64,000 nt of DNA, from positions 1,612,001 to 1,676,000 of the forward strand of contig NZ_OU912926.1 in the NCBI RefSeq assembly GCF_918378365.1. The letters are read 5' to 3'. The position numbers and the translations under genes are program-made. Below the pieces are notes generated by a model. The model did not search any database. It worked only from the letters and a program-made list of their open reading frames with translations, and was not told the DNA's origin. Of this stretch, positions 53,756 to 63,054 are shown in pieces. Position 1 is the first letter of the stretch. Every line of letters begins with the position of its first letter. The DNA comes from Candidatus Nitrotoga arctica (GTDB taxonomy: Bacteria > Pseudomonadota > Gammaproteobacteria > Burkholderiales > Gallionellaceae).

Positions 53756-55018
53756 CTATAGCATAAACAGGCCCAGCGCAACACCGACTCCCATCGCCAA
53801 AAACCCTGCTGCGACATGTTTTGCCAAGGTCATGCCGCCGATAAATACCACCAGCCCAAATTTGAATATCATATTGGACAGGAAAGCGATGGCGATGGCT
53901 GTTACTGCCTGATCATCGTGCAGTTTATCCAAATCGAATAAATGCAGACTGGAGAGTGTGATGGCATCCACGTCCGTAAGTCCGGAGATCAAAGCGACCA
54001 CGTACAGGCCGCCACTGCCGGCAATATCCGAAAGCCAGGCAGAAAAAAACAGTACCACCGCGTAAAGCAGACCGAAGCTTAGAGCGATAGGGATCTCGGT
54101 CGGGTTGGAGGTTTTTGGCATGGGTAGATCTGAAGAGGTATGTAATTTGCGCCAGTCGAGAAGGGTAACGACCAGTCCAAACAAAAGGCCGAGCCCCATC
54201 ACCGGCAATAGTTTGGTGAGTAAGCCGGGCGACACTACTGCGCTTATCACTGTTAAACGCAGCAGGACAACTTGGCTGGCAAGCAAAATAACCACAGCAG
54301 ACAGGCGCGCCATGATTTCACTGGTTTTGGCGTGGCGTGCGTAAACCAATGTGGTTGCGGTGCTGGATACTAGTCCACCGAGCAAGCCGAGCAATGGTGC
54401 GCCATAGCGTTGAGCCGTCCAGTGCAGAGCGACATAACCCGCTAGACTTAGCCCGGAAATCAGCACGACCATCATCCAGATCTGATGCGGATTGAATGCC
54501 TCATAAGGGCCATAGTTCTGGTTTGGCAGAATTGGCAGGATGACGAAGGTTAGTACCAAAAATTGCAAGATGGAAACCAGGTCGCGGCGCGTCAAACGTT
54601 TCGTCATACCACGTAGTTCGGGTTTGAAGTAGAGCAGGGTAGTAGTGATTATGGCTAGCATGACGGCCAATGTTGTTTGTTCATACCAGATTAATGCGCC
54701 GAGTGCATAACACAGCAGTAAAGCGGCAATCGTGGTGGTGCCTGGATCATTGTCTTCGGTAGGGCTGGTGAAATAAGCGGCAATGATCATAACACCCACA
54801 ATACAGAAGCCTGTAATCAGCAGCCAGGGAGAGCCAATTTTACTGGAGAGCATGGCGGTGAGAGTGCCCAAGAGTGCAACCAGTGCGAAGGTTCTCAGTC
54901 CCGCTTTGGACGAAAGTCTGCGTTCACGTTCCAGGCCGATCAGCAGGCCGATGGCGAGGCTGGCGAGGAACTGTGGCAGGACCTCAATACCGTTGCTTTG
55001 CCAAATTTGATGATTCAT
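53756..55018 (-). CDS. MgtC/SapB family membrane protein with DUF4010
   Basis: A 420-residue polytopic protein. The N-terminal third is MgtC/SapB-like, with ASLAIGLLIGLERERRLSSKAGLRTFALVAL split over residues 18-50. The rest is the DUF4010 domain with about eight helices, including GALIWYEQTTLAVMLA, GLVSSTATTLVYARHAKTS and SGLTDVDAITLS near 345. The SGLTDVDA motif is the DUF4010 signature. Function is unknown; roles in ion or Mg homeostasis are guessed in the family. A 68-bp gap separates its stop from the start of prfB, and it does not overlap with recJ upstream. Confidence 0.88.
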   Translation of the reverse strand: MNHQIWQSNGIEVLPQFLASLAIGLLIGLERERRLSSKAGLRTFALVALLGTLTAMLSSKIGSPWLLITGFCIVGVMIIAAYFTSPTEDNDPGTTTIAALLLCYALGALIWYEQTTLAVMLAIITTTLLYFKPELRGMTKRLTRRDLVSILQFLVLTFVILPILPNQNYGPYEAFNPHQIWMMVVLISGLSLAGYVALHWTAQRYGAPLLGLLGGLVSSTATTLVYARHAKTSEIMARLSAVVILLASQVVLLRLTVISAVVSPGLLTKLLPVMGLGLLFGLVVTLLDWRKLHTSSDLPMPKTSNPTEIPIALSFGLLYAVVLFFSAWLSDIAGSGGLYVVALISGLTDVDAITLSSLHLFDLDKLHDDQAVTAIAIAFLSNMIFKFGLVVFIGGMTLAKHVAAGFLAMGVGVALGLFML

Positions 55019-55099
55019 CGCTTGAACGCCTTAATAGTAAGTTAAACGAAGCCTGCGTAACCGACATTTCAGATCTTAAACAAACGGTCTCATACGGCT

Positions 55100-56797
55100 T
55101 TATATATCTGTTTTTTGCCAGTGCCGGACGATGAGTTGCAAGCTGATGGTGCCGTTGTATTCATTGACTGCCAGGTTAAAAACCGCTCGAATGCCGGCTG
55201 GCATGGGATCGACACAAAAAAAGTGAATGGCATCATATGCTGCACTTGACGTGGTGAGTTTTAGTTTGAGATGTTTTTCGCCAACCACGCGCTGGCTTGC
55301 TACAGTGAATTCACCTTCAAAGAATGGCTGCGGGAAACCTTGTCCCCAAACCTGCTGTTCCAGGCTGCGCGCAATGCTTAATGTGAATTCGGAGGCTGCG
55401 AGCAGACCATCTGTTTCAATAATCTTGGTCAGATCGGCTGGGGAAAGCAGGCTTTGAGCTACGGCTTCAAAGGCGACCTTAAATTCATCGAAATGCTCCT
55501 CGCGCAGGCTAAGACCTGCCGCCATGGCATGGCCGCCAAATTTTTGCAGCAAATGTGGATGGCGTTTTGACACAAGGTCAAGTGCATCGCGCAGATGCAG
55601 GGCATGGATGCTGCGCCCAGAACCTTTTATTTCACCATTTAGCGATCGTGCGAAAGCGATGACGGGACGATGGTAGCGGTCTTTCAGACGTGAAGCGAGA
55701 ATGCCGATAACACCCTGGTGCCAAGTTTCGTCAAACAGCGCGAGACTGCAACTGTCCGTCGGAGTGATGTGTTCCAGCGTGGCCAGTGCCGCTTGCTGCA
55801 TATCAGCTTCTATGTTGCGCCGCGTATGGTTTAGTGCATCAAGTTGTGCCGCAATTTTGGCTGCTTCAGTGACATCATCGCTAATCAAACATGCAATACC
55901 CAAGCTCATATCTTCCAGCCGTCCCGCTGCATTCAGCCGTGGTCCTATGACAAAGCCCAACTCATAACTGGAAACCTGTGCATAATTTTTACCGGCTACC
56001 TGCAACAATGCGTTGATGCCGCAACATGCGCGCAGGGAGCGGATGCGCTGGAGTCCTTGTTGTACCAGAATACGATTGTTTTCATCCAGTTTTACAACAT
56101 CTGCAACTGTTCCCAAGGCGACCAGATCGAGTAACTTGCCTAGGTTGGGTTCCGCTTGTTCTGTGTATGCGCCGCGAGCCCGCAGTTCGGCGCGTAATGC
56201 GAGTAACACATAGAACATGACACCAACCCCTGCAAGATTTTTGCTGGGAAAATTGCAGCCCGGTTGGTTTGGATTGACAATGCAAAGAGCATCCGGCAAA
56301 GCATCGCCAGGCAGATGGTGGTCGGTGACCAATACTTGCATGCCCAATCGGTTGGCCTCGGCCACGCCTTCCACGCTGGCGATGCCGTTGTCGACGGTGA
56401 TTAATATGTCGGGGGTGGATTGCGCCGCCAGGCGCACGATCTCCGGCGTCAAACCATAACCGTATTCGAATCGGTTAGGCACGATGAAATCCACTTGCGC
56501 ACCCAATAAACTTAGACCACGCAGCCCCACAGCACAGGCGGTCGCGCCGTCGGCATCATAATCTGCCACGATTAACAGCTTGCGTTGCGTGGCGATGGCA
56601 TCAGCCAATAAGCACGCCATTTTTTGTGCGTTTTTTAGTTGCGTGAAGGGCAACAAATATTGCAGGCTGGTATCCAACTGCGTCACATTACCAATACCAC
56701 GCGCCGCGTAAATACGTGCCAATAGCGGTGTGATGCCAGTGTCGATAAGTTGTTGTGCAGTATCGGTTGGGTAAGAACGTTGCCTTATTTGTATCAT
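55100..56797 (-). CDS. recJ: Single-stranded-DNA-specific exonuclease RecJ
   Basis: RecJ degrades single-stranded DNA 5' to 3' in recombination and mismatch repair. The 565-residue product has the DHH-family core with motif LIVADYDADGATACAVG near residue 75, VTDHHLPGDALPDALCIVNP near 160 and the DHHA1 domain with KFGGHAMAAGLSL near 420. The C-terminal OB-like part closes the protein. All acidic and His residues of the motifs are present. The length is normal. The 358-bp gap upstream separates it from the plus-strand sensor kinase. Confidence 0.96.
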   Translation of the reverse strand: MIQIRQRSYPTDTAQQLIDTGITPLLARIYAARGIGNVTQLDTSLQYLLPFTQLKNAQKMACLLADAIATQRKLLIVADYDADGATACAVGLRGLSLLGAQVDFIVPNRFEYGYGLTPEIVRLAAQSTPDILITVDNGIASVEGVAEANRLGMQVLVTDHHLPGDALPDALCIVNPNQPGCNFPSKNLAGVGVMFYVLLALRAELRARGAYTEQAEPNLGKLLDLVALGTVADVVKLDENNRILVQQGLQRIRSLRACCGINALLQVAGKNYAQVSSYELGFVIGPRLNAAGRLEDMSLGIACLISDDVTEAAKIAAQLDALNHTRRNIEADMQQAALATLEHITPTDSCSLALFDETWHQGVIGILASRLKDRYHRPVIAFARSLNGEIKGSGRSIHALHLRDALDLVSKRHPHLLQKFGGHAMAAGLSLREEHFDEFKVAFEAVAQSLLSPADLTKIIETDGLLAASEFTLSIARSLEQQVWGQGFPQPFFEGEFTVASQRVVGEKHLKLKLTTSSAAYDAIHFFCVDPMPAGIRAVFNLAVNEYNGTISLQLIVRHWQKTDI

Positions 56798-57167
56798 GCG
56801 GCTAAGCAGTATGTGGACAGGGAGGAATGATTTTAGCAGAGACAGGATATATTCCCTGCTTGTGGAAAGAGAAGAGAGGCAATATAGTCGAACTGGTTAA
56901 TAGAGGAAATATTCCTTGAGCACTTAACGATGGAAATTTAACACTATGGAAATTTAACCTGTTTTTAAAATACATCAAAAACAATACCAAAAACCCTGAA
57001 TCAGTCACATCGGCGCGGCACTTTCACGGTGAAAGTATTTCTTGATAATGTCTGGTACCGTACCACCGTACCATGGATAGTTGAGAGCATAAATGGTAAA
57101 TAACTTCTAAAGTTATGGGGGAATTGAGCAATTCAATTCCCCTGACAATTACTGAATGAGGAATGTG
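56798..57167. other. Intergenic region with direct repeat and palindromes
   Basis: The region between the divergent recJ and sensor kinase genes holds no gene. It shows a 13-bp direct repeat ATGGAAATTTAAC at 56930-56942 and 56946-56958, an 8-1-8 palindrome ACTTTCACGGTGAAAGT at 57020-57036, and an inverted pair TGGTAC/GTACCA spanning 57053-57073. These lie where operators of the kinase or recJ would be. Function is not shown. Confidence 0.45.
57020..57036. promoter_or_regulatory. Perfect 17-bp palindrome, possible operator
   Basis: ACTTTCAC-G-GTGAAAGT reads the same on both strands apart from the central base. It lies 132 bp before the chosen start of the sensor kinase, in a promoter-proximal place. 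It could be a binding site for a dimeric regulator, possibly the cognate NarL-type regulator, but no consensus match is claimed. Confidence 0.4.
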
Positions 57168-58934
57168 ATGACCCAGATGCAAACAAATCCAAATCGAAGA
57201 TTTGATGACCCCAAAAATGACAGCGAAGAGAATCAATCCAACGAGGTTGTTTTACGGAATATGAGAGCCTCGGATGGAGGATTGGAAGATGGCAAAATGC
57301 AATTATTGCACGAGTTGCAGATGCGCCATCTTGAGCTGGAGGCGCAAAATCGAAAATTTAGAGAAATGCATAGGAGAGCCTCGGACAGAGAGACAGAAAA
57401 TGACAAAATTCATCTGTTGCATGAATTGCAATTACGTCATATTGAGCTGGAGATGCAGAACCGCGAACTAAGGGAAGCACAACGGGTGCTGGAAGAAACA
57501 CGCGATCGTTATGCCAACCTTTATGATTTTATCCCCGTGGGCTATCTAACGCTTGATGAGGCTGGATACGTTCAGGAAATCAATCTGATTGGAGCCACTA
57601 TGCTGTGTGAAGCGCGTGAAAACATTGTGGGCACGCCTTTTGTAACTCGTATTATCAAAGGTGATGTTTACGCACTCTCACACCATCTGCAGCAAACTTT
57701 CAATTCCTCCAGCAATATTGTTACCGAATTGAGAATCATGACTCGTACTGATGAGCCGGATTATATCCGCCTGGAAAGTGCAGCGATAGGGAATGGGATA
57801 TGTGCCTGTCGCACGGTGATGACCAATATTACCGAACAGAAACGTATTGCATTGGCACTACAACAAAAACGAACTGAGCAAGATGCCTTGCTGAATGCGA
57901 TACCGGCCATCGTGTTCTACAAGGATCTGAATTTGCGTTATGTAACCGTTAGTCAGATGTTTGCTGATTTTCTCGGCCATACAGTAGGTAATGTGCTCGG
58001 TAAAACCGATTTTGAACTCCTACCACGCGAACTAGCCGAGGATTGTCAGCGCATAAACCGTGAAGTGCTGGAATCTGGCGTCAAAGCGAATGTAGAAAAC
58101 AGACTTACGAATGCAAGCGGTAATGTAGTTTATTTGTCTACTGTGCTCGCCCCTTTTAATAATCCGGAAGGTGATGTCGCCGGGCTATTAGGAGTCGGCA
58201 TCGACATTAGTTCACTTAAAAAGGCAGCAGATATCAATCTGGAATTGTTGCTGCAAAACCGCACGCTTACGCAAAACCTGTACAGCGTTCAGGAAACTGA
58301 ACGTTGCCATCTGGCTCGTGAATTGCATGATGAGTTAGGTCAGTGGCTTACCGCTATTCATGCGGAAGCTCAGGCGATTTTATGTATGTCCCACGGAGAG
58401 TCTACAGTTCGAGCAAGCGTACAAGCTATTAGCGAAAGCGCCAAGGAAATGCATGAAGTGATCCGTGGCATGTTGCGTCATTTACGCCCGGCATTGTTGG
58501 ATGAACTTGGACTGGCGGATAGTCTGCGTGAACTGACGAATAAGTGGTGTTTACATAACCCAGACATAATCTTCGAGTTTGCACTTGAAGGTGATTTAAA
58601 CGGTTTGGGTGAGAACATTAATATTACTGTATACCGCATTATTCAGGAGGCACTCACTAATATTTGCTGCCACGCCCTGGCCAAGCATGTTTCTGTATGC
58701 TTGAGCCGTGAATCGGGTGCGACACCTGATGCCGATGCAGTGTTCCTAAGGGTAACAGATGACGGCAAAGGCTTTGACCCAAACCAGGCATTCAATGGAT
58801 TTGGGCTATTAGGCATTCGTGAGCGGGCAATTGCAGCGGGGGGAGAATTTTCCTCATTTAGTACTCCCGGCCATGGTGTGCGTATCGACGTTCGATTACC
58901 GCTTAAGTATCAGTTAGAAAGAAGAAGAAAATGA
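57168..58934 (+). CDS. PAS-domain sensor histidine kinase (HisKA_3, NarL partner type)
   Basis: A 588-residue kinase without a clear membrane anchor. Residues 30-105 are a coiled coil with a duplicated block (LLHELQMRHLELEAQN and LLHELQLRHIELEMQN). A PAS domain follows (about 105-225; YDFIPVGYLTLDEAGYVQ), then a second PAS domain (about 240-350; LNAIPAIVFYKDLNLRYVTV). The HisKA_3 domain has the phosphate-accepting His in LARELHDELGQW near residue 387, and the ATPase domain ends with DDGKGFDPNQAFNGFGLLGI. ATG 57168 is chosen for its GAGGA at 5 bp; ATG 57156 is the alternative. Its stop overlaps the start of the regulator gene (ATGA), so they form a two-component pair. The signal is unknown. 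Confidence 0.9.
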   Translation: MTQMQTNPNRRFDDPKNDSEENQSNEVVLRNMRASDGGLEDGKMQLLHELQMRHLELEAQNRKFREMHRRASDRETENDKIHLLHELQLRHIELEMQNRELREAQRVLEETRDRYANLYDFIPVGYLTLDEAGYVQEINLIGATMLCEARENIVGTPFVTRIIKGDVYALSHHLQQTFNSSSNIVTELRIMTRTDEPDYIRLESAAIGNGICACRTVMTNITEQKRIALALQQKRTEQDALLNAIPAIVFYKDLNLRYVTVSQMFADFLGHTVGNVLGKTDFELLPRELAEDCQRINREVLESGVKANVENRLTNASGNVVYLSTVLAPFNNPEGDVAGLLGVGIDISSLKKAADINLELLLQNRTLTQNLYSVQETERCHLARELHDELGQWLTAIHAEAQAILCMSHGESTVRASVQAISESAKEMHEVIRGMLRHLRPALLDELGLADSLRELTNKWCLHNPDIIFEFALEGDLNGLGENINITVYRIIQEALTNICCHALAKHVSVCLSRESGATPDADAVFLRVTDDGKGFDPNQAFNGFGLLGIRERAIAAGGEFSSFSTPGHGVRIDVRLPLKYQLERRRK

Positions 58935-59593
58935 ACTTAAGCACTTCTGTACAGCCGATCACAGTATTACTGATAGATGATCACCCCGTAGTGCGCGACG
59001 GTTTTCGTCGCTTGCTTGAAAGTACAACTGACATTCGAGTAGTGGCGGAAGCCGATGATGGAGAAAGAGGCTATATTCTTTACCGGGAATTTAAACCTGA
59101 TGTAGTGGTTCTTGATCTCAATATGCCAGGTATTGGTGGCTTGGAAACAATTCGTCGTATCAGGGCACATGATCCGGTTGCACACATCCTGGTATTCAGT
59201 ATGCACAGTAATGAAACTATGGTTCAGCGCGCCTTGGAGATAGGCGCAACGGGTTATCTAACCAAACAAAGCGGTCTCAAACAAATGGTGCACGCTGTAC
59301 GCCAAGTAAAGTTGGGAAAAACATATGTTGACCCGGAGCATATTTCGGACCTGGTTGTAGACAGGCAGTTGTTTCACGCGGCCCTAGATCCAATAAACGG
59401 GCTTTCCAAACGTGAATTCCAGTTATTCAAATTGATGGCAGAAGGCAATTCGATACTAGAAATTGCCGAGAATCTTTCCATTAGCCCAAAAACTGTCGGT
59501 GTCCACCACGCTAGCATAATGAGAAAACTTAAATTGCAGAACACTGCGCAACTTGTTCGTTTGGCTATTCTTTGTGACATTATTCAATTGTAA
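58931..59593 (+). CDS. NarL/FixJ-family response regulator
   Basis: A 220-residue regulator coupled to the kinase upstream. The receiver domain (about residues 10-125) has the acidic pair in VLLIDDHPVVRDGFRRLL, the phosphorylation Asp in VVVLDLNMPGIGGLE near residue 60, and the Lys switch in GATGYLTKQSGLKQM. The LuxR-type HTH (about 152-215) has LSKREFQLFKLMAEGNSILE and ISPKTVGVHHASIMRKLKL. It probably binds DNA as a dimer after phosphorylation. No target is known, but the palindromes upstream of the kinase gene are candidates for autoregulation. Confidence 0.93.
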   Translation: MNLSTSVQPITVLLIDDHPVVRDGFRRLLESTTDIRVVAEADDGERGYILYREFKPDVVVLDLNMPGIGGLETIRRIRAHDPVAHILVFSMHSNETMVQRALEIGATGYLTKQSGLKQMVHAVRQVKLGKTYVDPEHISDLVVDRQLFHAALDPINGLSKREFQLFKLMAEGNSILEIAENLSISPKTVGVHHASIMRKLKLQNTAQLVRLAILCDIIQL

Positions 59594-60029
59594 CGATTGC
59601 CATCCGACAGCGGCCTCAAGCAGATTATCCTATTGATATAGTTACAAATAATTAAGTATTAATGTTCGGCGGAATATCGTGTTTTAAACTATTGCCTTAA
59701 GGAAAAATAAGCAATTTGCTTATTCATTTATGTTGGATAACACACTAACATATCTTTTCATTATCAAATTCAAACTGCATATTATCTAGTTGTTTAATAA
59801 GTATCCGGAATATATTGATTTATATTAATAATATACTTTATAACTGGCTCATTTCAATTCGTTAAATAAGGCATTCATATAATTGAAATCACCTATAAAT
59901 AAATCACCTTACATGATTATATTAGTGCCCAAGAGGTGGTTTGAGTTTTCTGGAAATTATTACCAGCTATCTGTATGGTTTGGTAGATATGAAGTGGAAT
60001 TGGGGTAACGAACCACAGGGGAGATTATC
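59594..60029. other. 436-bp AT-rich gap
   Basis: No gene is seen. A possible weak promoter for the next operon is TTGATT at 59815-59820 and TTATAA at 59838-59843 (17-bp spacer). The stretch is strongly AT-rich and has no hairpin terminator that I could identify. Confidence 0.35.
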
Positions 60030-60533
60030 ATGAGTAATGCAACCATTCCTACCGGTTTTAATAACAAACGAAGCGAACATATGTTGCAAGAACATGTGCA
60101 TGATGCCTACAAATTAAAGGGTAAATTGCAAGATCCAACTGTCTGCCCACAATGTAACGCGGTATTTCATGAAGGACGTTGGCAGTGGCGCCAAGCTCCG
60201 GCAGAGGCATATCGGGAAACCTGTCCTGCCTGCCATCGTATACAAGACCACTATCCTGCAGGTTTCCTTACTTTACAGGGTCAGTTTTTCGCCACTCATG
60301 GCGAGGAAATTTTGAATCTTGTCCATAACGTGGAAAAACGTGAACGAACAGAGCACCCACTCAAGCGCATTATGGCAGTGGAAGATAAAAAAGATGGGGG
60401 TATCCTGGTAACCACAACTGATCTACATCTTGCTCGTGGTATAGGCGAAGCTTTGCACCATGCCTATCAAGGGGAGCTGAAGTTTCACTATAACAAAAAG
60501 GAAAATTTGTTACGCGTTAGTTGGACGCACTAA
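60030..60533 (+). CDS. BCAM0308-like protein with zinc-ribbon Cys pairs
   Basis: A 167-residue cytoplasmic-type protein. It has two Cys pairs, CPQCNAVFHEGRWQW near residue 39 and CPACHRIQDHYPAGFLTL near residue 70, which look like a zinc ribbon. A domain with HPLKRIMAVEDKKDG and TTDLHLARGIGEALHHAY follows. The pattern matches the BCAM0308 family of betaproteobacteria, whose function is unknown to me; RNA or nucleotide binding is only a guess. The degQ-type gene begins 10 bp downstream and is probably co-transcribed. An ATG at 60030 with GGGGAGA upstream is a good start. Confidence 0.7.
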   Translation: MSNATIPTGFNNKRSEHMLQEHVHDAYKLKGKLQDPTVCPQCNAVFHEGRWQWRQAPAEAYRETCPACHRIQDHYPAGFLTLQGQFFATHGEEILNLVHNVEKRERTEHPLKRIMAVEDKKDGGILVTTTDLHLARGIGEALHHAYQGELKFHYNKKENLLRVSWTH

Positions 60534-60543
60534 CGGAAAATTT

Positions 60544-62001
60544 ATGATGCGTACTATGAGAAAACCTGTACTCACAGTCGTTTTATTGATCACCTTGTTT
60601 GCATTAGATAGCTGTGGAAAGAAACAACAAGCACCCCCTCCCGTAACTACCAGTAGCGCTGTAAGCACTGCATCAACGATTGTTGCACTCCCGAATTTTA
60701 CAGTTTTGGTCAAGAAAGAAGGACCAGCGGTTGTCAACATCAGCACTACACAGAAGATTCGCAAGGAGCATCTTCCATTCCCGGCATTTCCTGGTACCAA
60801 ACAAGATGATCCATTCTATGAGTTTTTTCGTCGGTTTGCGCCTGGCGAGATGCTTCCGCATGAATTTCGCAGTCAATCACTGGGTTCCGGCTTCATTATT
60901 AGCCAGGACGGTTATATTCTTACTAACGCTCATGTTATCGATAATGCGGACGCGGTGACGGTGCGACTCACTGACAAACGAGAGTTCAAGGCAAAGGTAG
61001 TAGGTGCCGACAAGCGTAGCGATATTGCACTATTGAAAATTTCAGCTAAGGATCTTCCTGTTGCGAGTATTGGTGACACCTCAAAGCTTGAGGTTGGTGA
61101 ATGGGTCGTTGCAATTGGATCGCCATTTGGCTTCACCAACTCGGTTTCTCAGGGTATCGTAAGTGCCATGGGACGTAGCTTGCCCGGCGAAAATACCACT
61201 CCATTTATTCAGACTGATGTTCCAATCAACCCGGGGAATTCTGGGGGACCGCTGTTCAATTTAAAAGGTGAGGTCATCGGTATCAATTCACAGATTTATA
61301 GCCGTAGCGGAGGCTATATGGGTTTGTCCTTTGCGATCCCGATCGACCTTGCAATAAAAGTAAAGAACGAGCTATTAAAGCATGGCACGGTCAAACGTGG
61401 CTGGCTTGGTGTAACGATTCAAGATGTAGGCCCTGAACATGCCAGATCATTTGGCCTGACAAAGGCAAGTGGTGCGCTGATTACTACAGTAGGGAAGAAT
61501 ACACCGGCAGCACGGGCCAGCCTTGAGATCGGGGATATTATCTTGAAGTTTAATGCTAAAGAACTAACGGATGCAGATGATTTGGCTCGCACAGTTGCCG
61601 ATGCCGCACCTGGATCGATTGCACGACTGAGCGTATGGCGTCGGGGGGAAGTAAAGGAAGTGGTAGTCACCCTTGGAGACACGGAAACTGACCTCAAAAC
61701 ACTCAAACCGAGGCTGATGGACAAAGAAATGGCACCGGACAAAATTGGCTTGACTATGCATGAGTTGAATCCTGATGAGCGGCAGATGCTGCGCACAGAC
61801 GGCTATGTAGTGGTTAATGCAGTTGACGGTATTGCGGCAGAGTCAGGCATTCAGCCAAAAGACATTATTATAGCCATCAATAGTCAACGTATCTCCAGCA
61901 TTAAGCAGTTCCGTACTGTGATGGCTGAAGTGGGCAAGCGTGCCGCTTTGCTCGTTCAGCGTGAGGGCAATATGATTTTTATTCCATTGATAAGTAAATG
62001 A
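60544..62001 (+). CDS. Do-family periplasmic serine protease (DegP/DegQ/MucD type)
   Basis: A 485-residue HtrA protease. The N-terminus is a signal peptide ending in LDSCGKK; a Cys there could be lipid-modified, but the -2 position is Asp, so this is doubtful. The trypsin-like domain has the catalytic triad His130 in LTNAHVIDNAD, Asp160 in RSDIALLKI and Ser233 in NPGNSGGPLFNLKG. Two PDZ domains follow (about residues 285-375 and 395-480; TRSFGLTK-like and AAESGIQPKDIIIAI). It degrades or refolds misfolded periplasmic proteins. The window's rseP and bamA genes serve the same envelope stress response, but are far away. Confidence 0.93.
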   Translation: MMRTMRKPVLTVVLLITLFALDSCGKKQQAPPPVTTSSAVSTASTIVALPNFTVLVKKEGPAVVNISTTQKIRKEHLPFPAFPGTKQDDPFYEFFRRFAPGEMLPHEFRSQSLGSGFIISQDGYILTNAHVIDNADAVTVRLTDKREFKAKVVGADKRSDIALLKISAKDLPVASIGDTSKLEVGEWVVAIGSPFGFTNSVSQGIVSAMGRSLPGENTTPFIQTDVPINPGNSGGPLFNLKGEVIGINSQIYSRSGGYMGLSFAIPIDLAIKVKNELLKHGTVKRGWLGVTIQDVGPEHARSFGLTKASGALITTVGKNTPAARASLEIGDIILKFNAKELTDADDLARTVADAAPGSIARLSVWRRGEVKEVVVTLGDTETDLKTLKPRLMDKEMAPDKIGLTMHELNPDERQMLRTDGYVVVNAVDGIAAESGIQPKDIIIAINSQRISSIKQFRTVMAEVGKRAALLVQREGNMIFIPLISK

Positions 62002-62228
62002 TAATAGAGGAGAAGCTGTCTGGATTTTGTGTAAACAGAATAGGTGGTACATGAACGACTGCATAAATAATTGAATCGGTGATAATTATATGGGGTTGCG
62101 ACTACGACAAATTATCAGCTGATAGATGTCATCTGTTTAAGGGGTAAGCAGCTGTGTGGTGGGCCACCAAGTTCAAATTGGGTATTCGACAGGAAATTGA
62201 CGGCCACACGGGAAAATAGATGCAAATC

Positions 62229-62242
62229 GGCTTACGCAAGCC
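62229..62242 (-). terminator. Short hairpin after exported-protein gene
   Basis: GGCTT and AAGCC arms flank GCGT (minus strand) just after the stop of the gene at 62261. A few T follow. The stem is only 5 bp, so termination is uncertain. Confidence 0.3.
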
Positions 62243-62260
62243 CCATTTGAAAATTTACGC

Positions 62261-62806
62261 TCAGTTGGAAATGTTTATAATACCTTCAACGAACCCTAGT
62301 CCCGTACCAATATGAGACATTCCGTCCGCGTCGCCCAATCCGCTTACCCCCTTGAAGCGACCCGTTCCTCCTGTTATTGTGAGTTTAAAGTTCTGATACT
62401 CAAAGATAAGTGGATCATCGTTTGGATCCTCGGTTTGACTAAAGTCAGTAGAATAAAGAGCAGTGATGGTGTTGTTTTTACCAGCAGAAAGCGTCAAATT
62501 TCCTTTAGCCGTAAAATGTGAAGCATCCAACTGAGCAATGCAATCATTGGCTGTCAGAGAAAGCACACCTAAACGTTCCCTTTTTCCTTTCACAGTAATC
62601 GAGCCAGTCCCTACCCCAGTAATCGTGCCACCGTAATAAGAAAAAGGAGCACACTCCGCTTTTGGACCTGGAACTTCGTACGTACCCAAGGCAAATTCTA
62701 TGGTTGCCTGTTTTGAATTAGTTCCAGCAACTGCACTTAGAGGAGAAATAATCGCAGCAAATAGTAGTGCAAATACTTGCAGCTTAATAAAATTATGGGT
62801 AGTCAT
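62261..62806 (-). CDS. Exported protein, allene-oxide-cyclase-barrel-like
   Basis: A 181-residue protein with a signal peptide (about residues 1-27, ending SAVAG). The mature part is beta-rich, with GTGSITVKGKRERLG, LTLSAGKNNTITALYS and the C-terminal ITGGTGRFKGVSGLGDADG. The GGTGRFKGVSG pattern is seen in small barrel proteins of the AOC-barrel/DUF3224 type, whose roles in bacteria are mostly unknown. Two Cys are present (AECAP and NDCIAQ), possibly a disulfide. It is monocistronic, between gaps of about 250 bp on both sides that hold nothing else visible. Confidence 0.55.
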   Translation of the reverse strand: MTTHNFIKLQVFALLFAAIISPLSAVAGTNSKQATIEFALGTYEVPGPKAECAPFSYYGGTITGVGTGSITVKGKRERLGVLSLTANDCIAQLDASHFTAKGNLTLSAGKNNTITALYSTDFSQTEDPNDDPLIFEYQNFKLTITGGTGRFKGVSGLGDADGMSHIGTGLGFVEGIINISN

Positions 62807-63054
62807 GGATATTCCTTTATTTTATTGTTGATCAGAGGTTATCGTCTAGCTTGAGAAAAATATTGTTTGAATCGGCGGATCATTCATTAAGATTGGGTTT
62901 TCATGAGAGGGATTGATATCGTATGCGGTGATTTTTTAATAAGTTGAGGTTTGGAAGAAGTCCTTAGATACGGGGCACTTAATCACTAATGTATTATCTT
63001 TCATATTATAGAGAAGAATCTGTGCGGTACCGAACTTACGAAGCAGGCTAAGCA

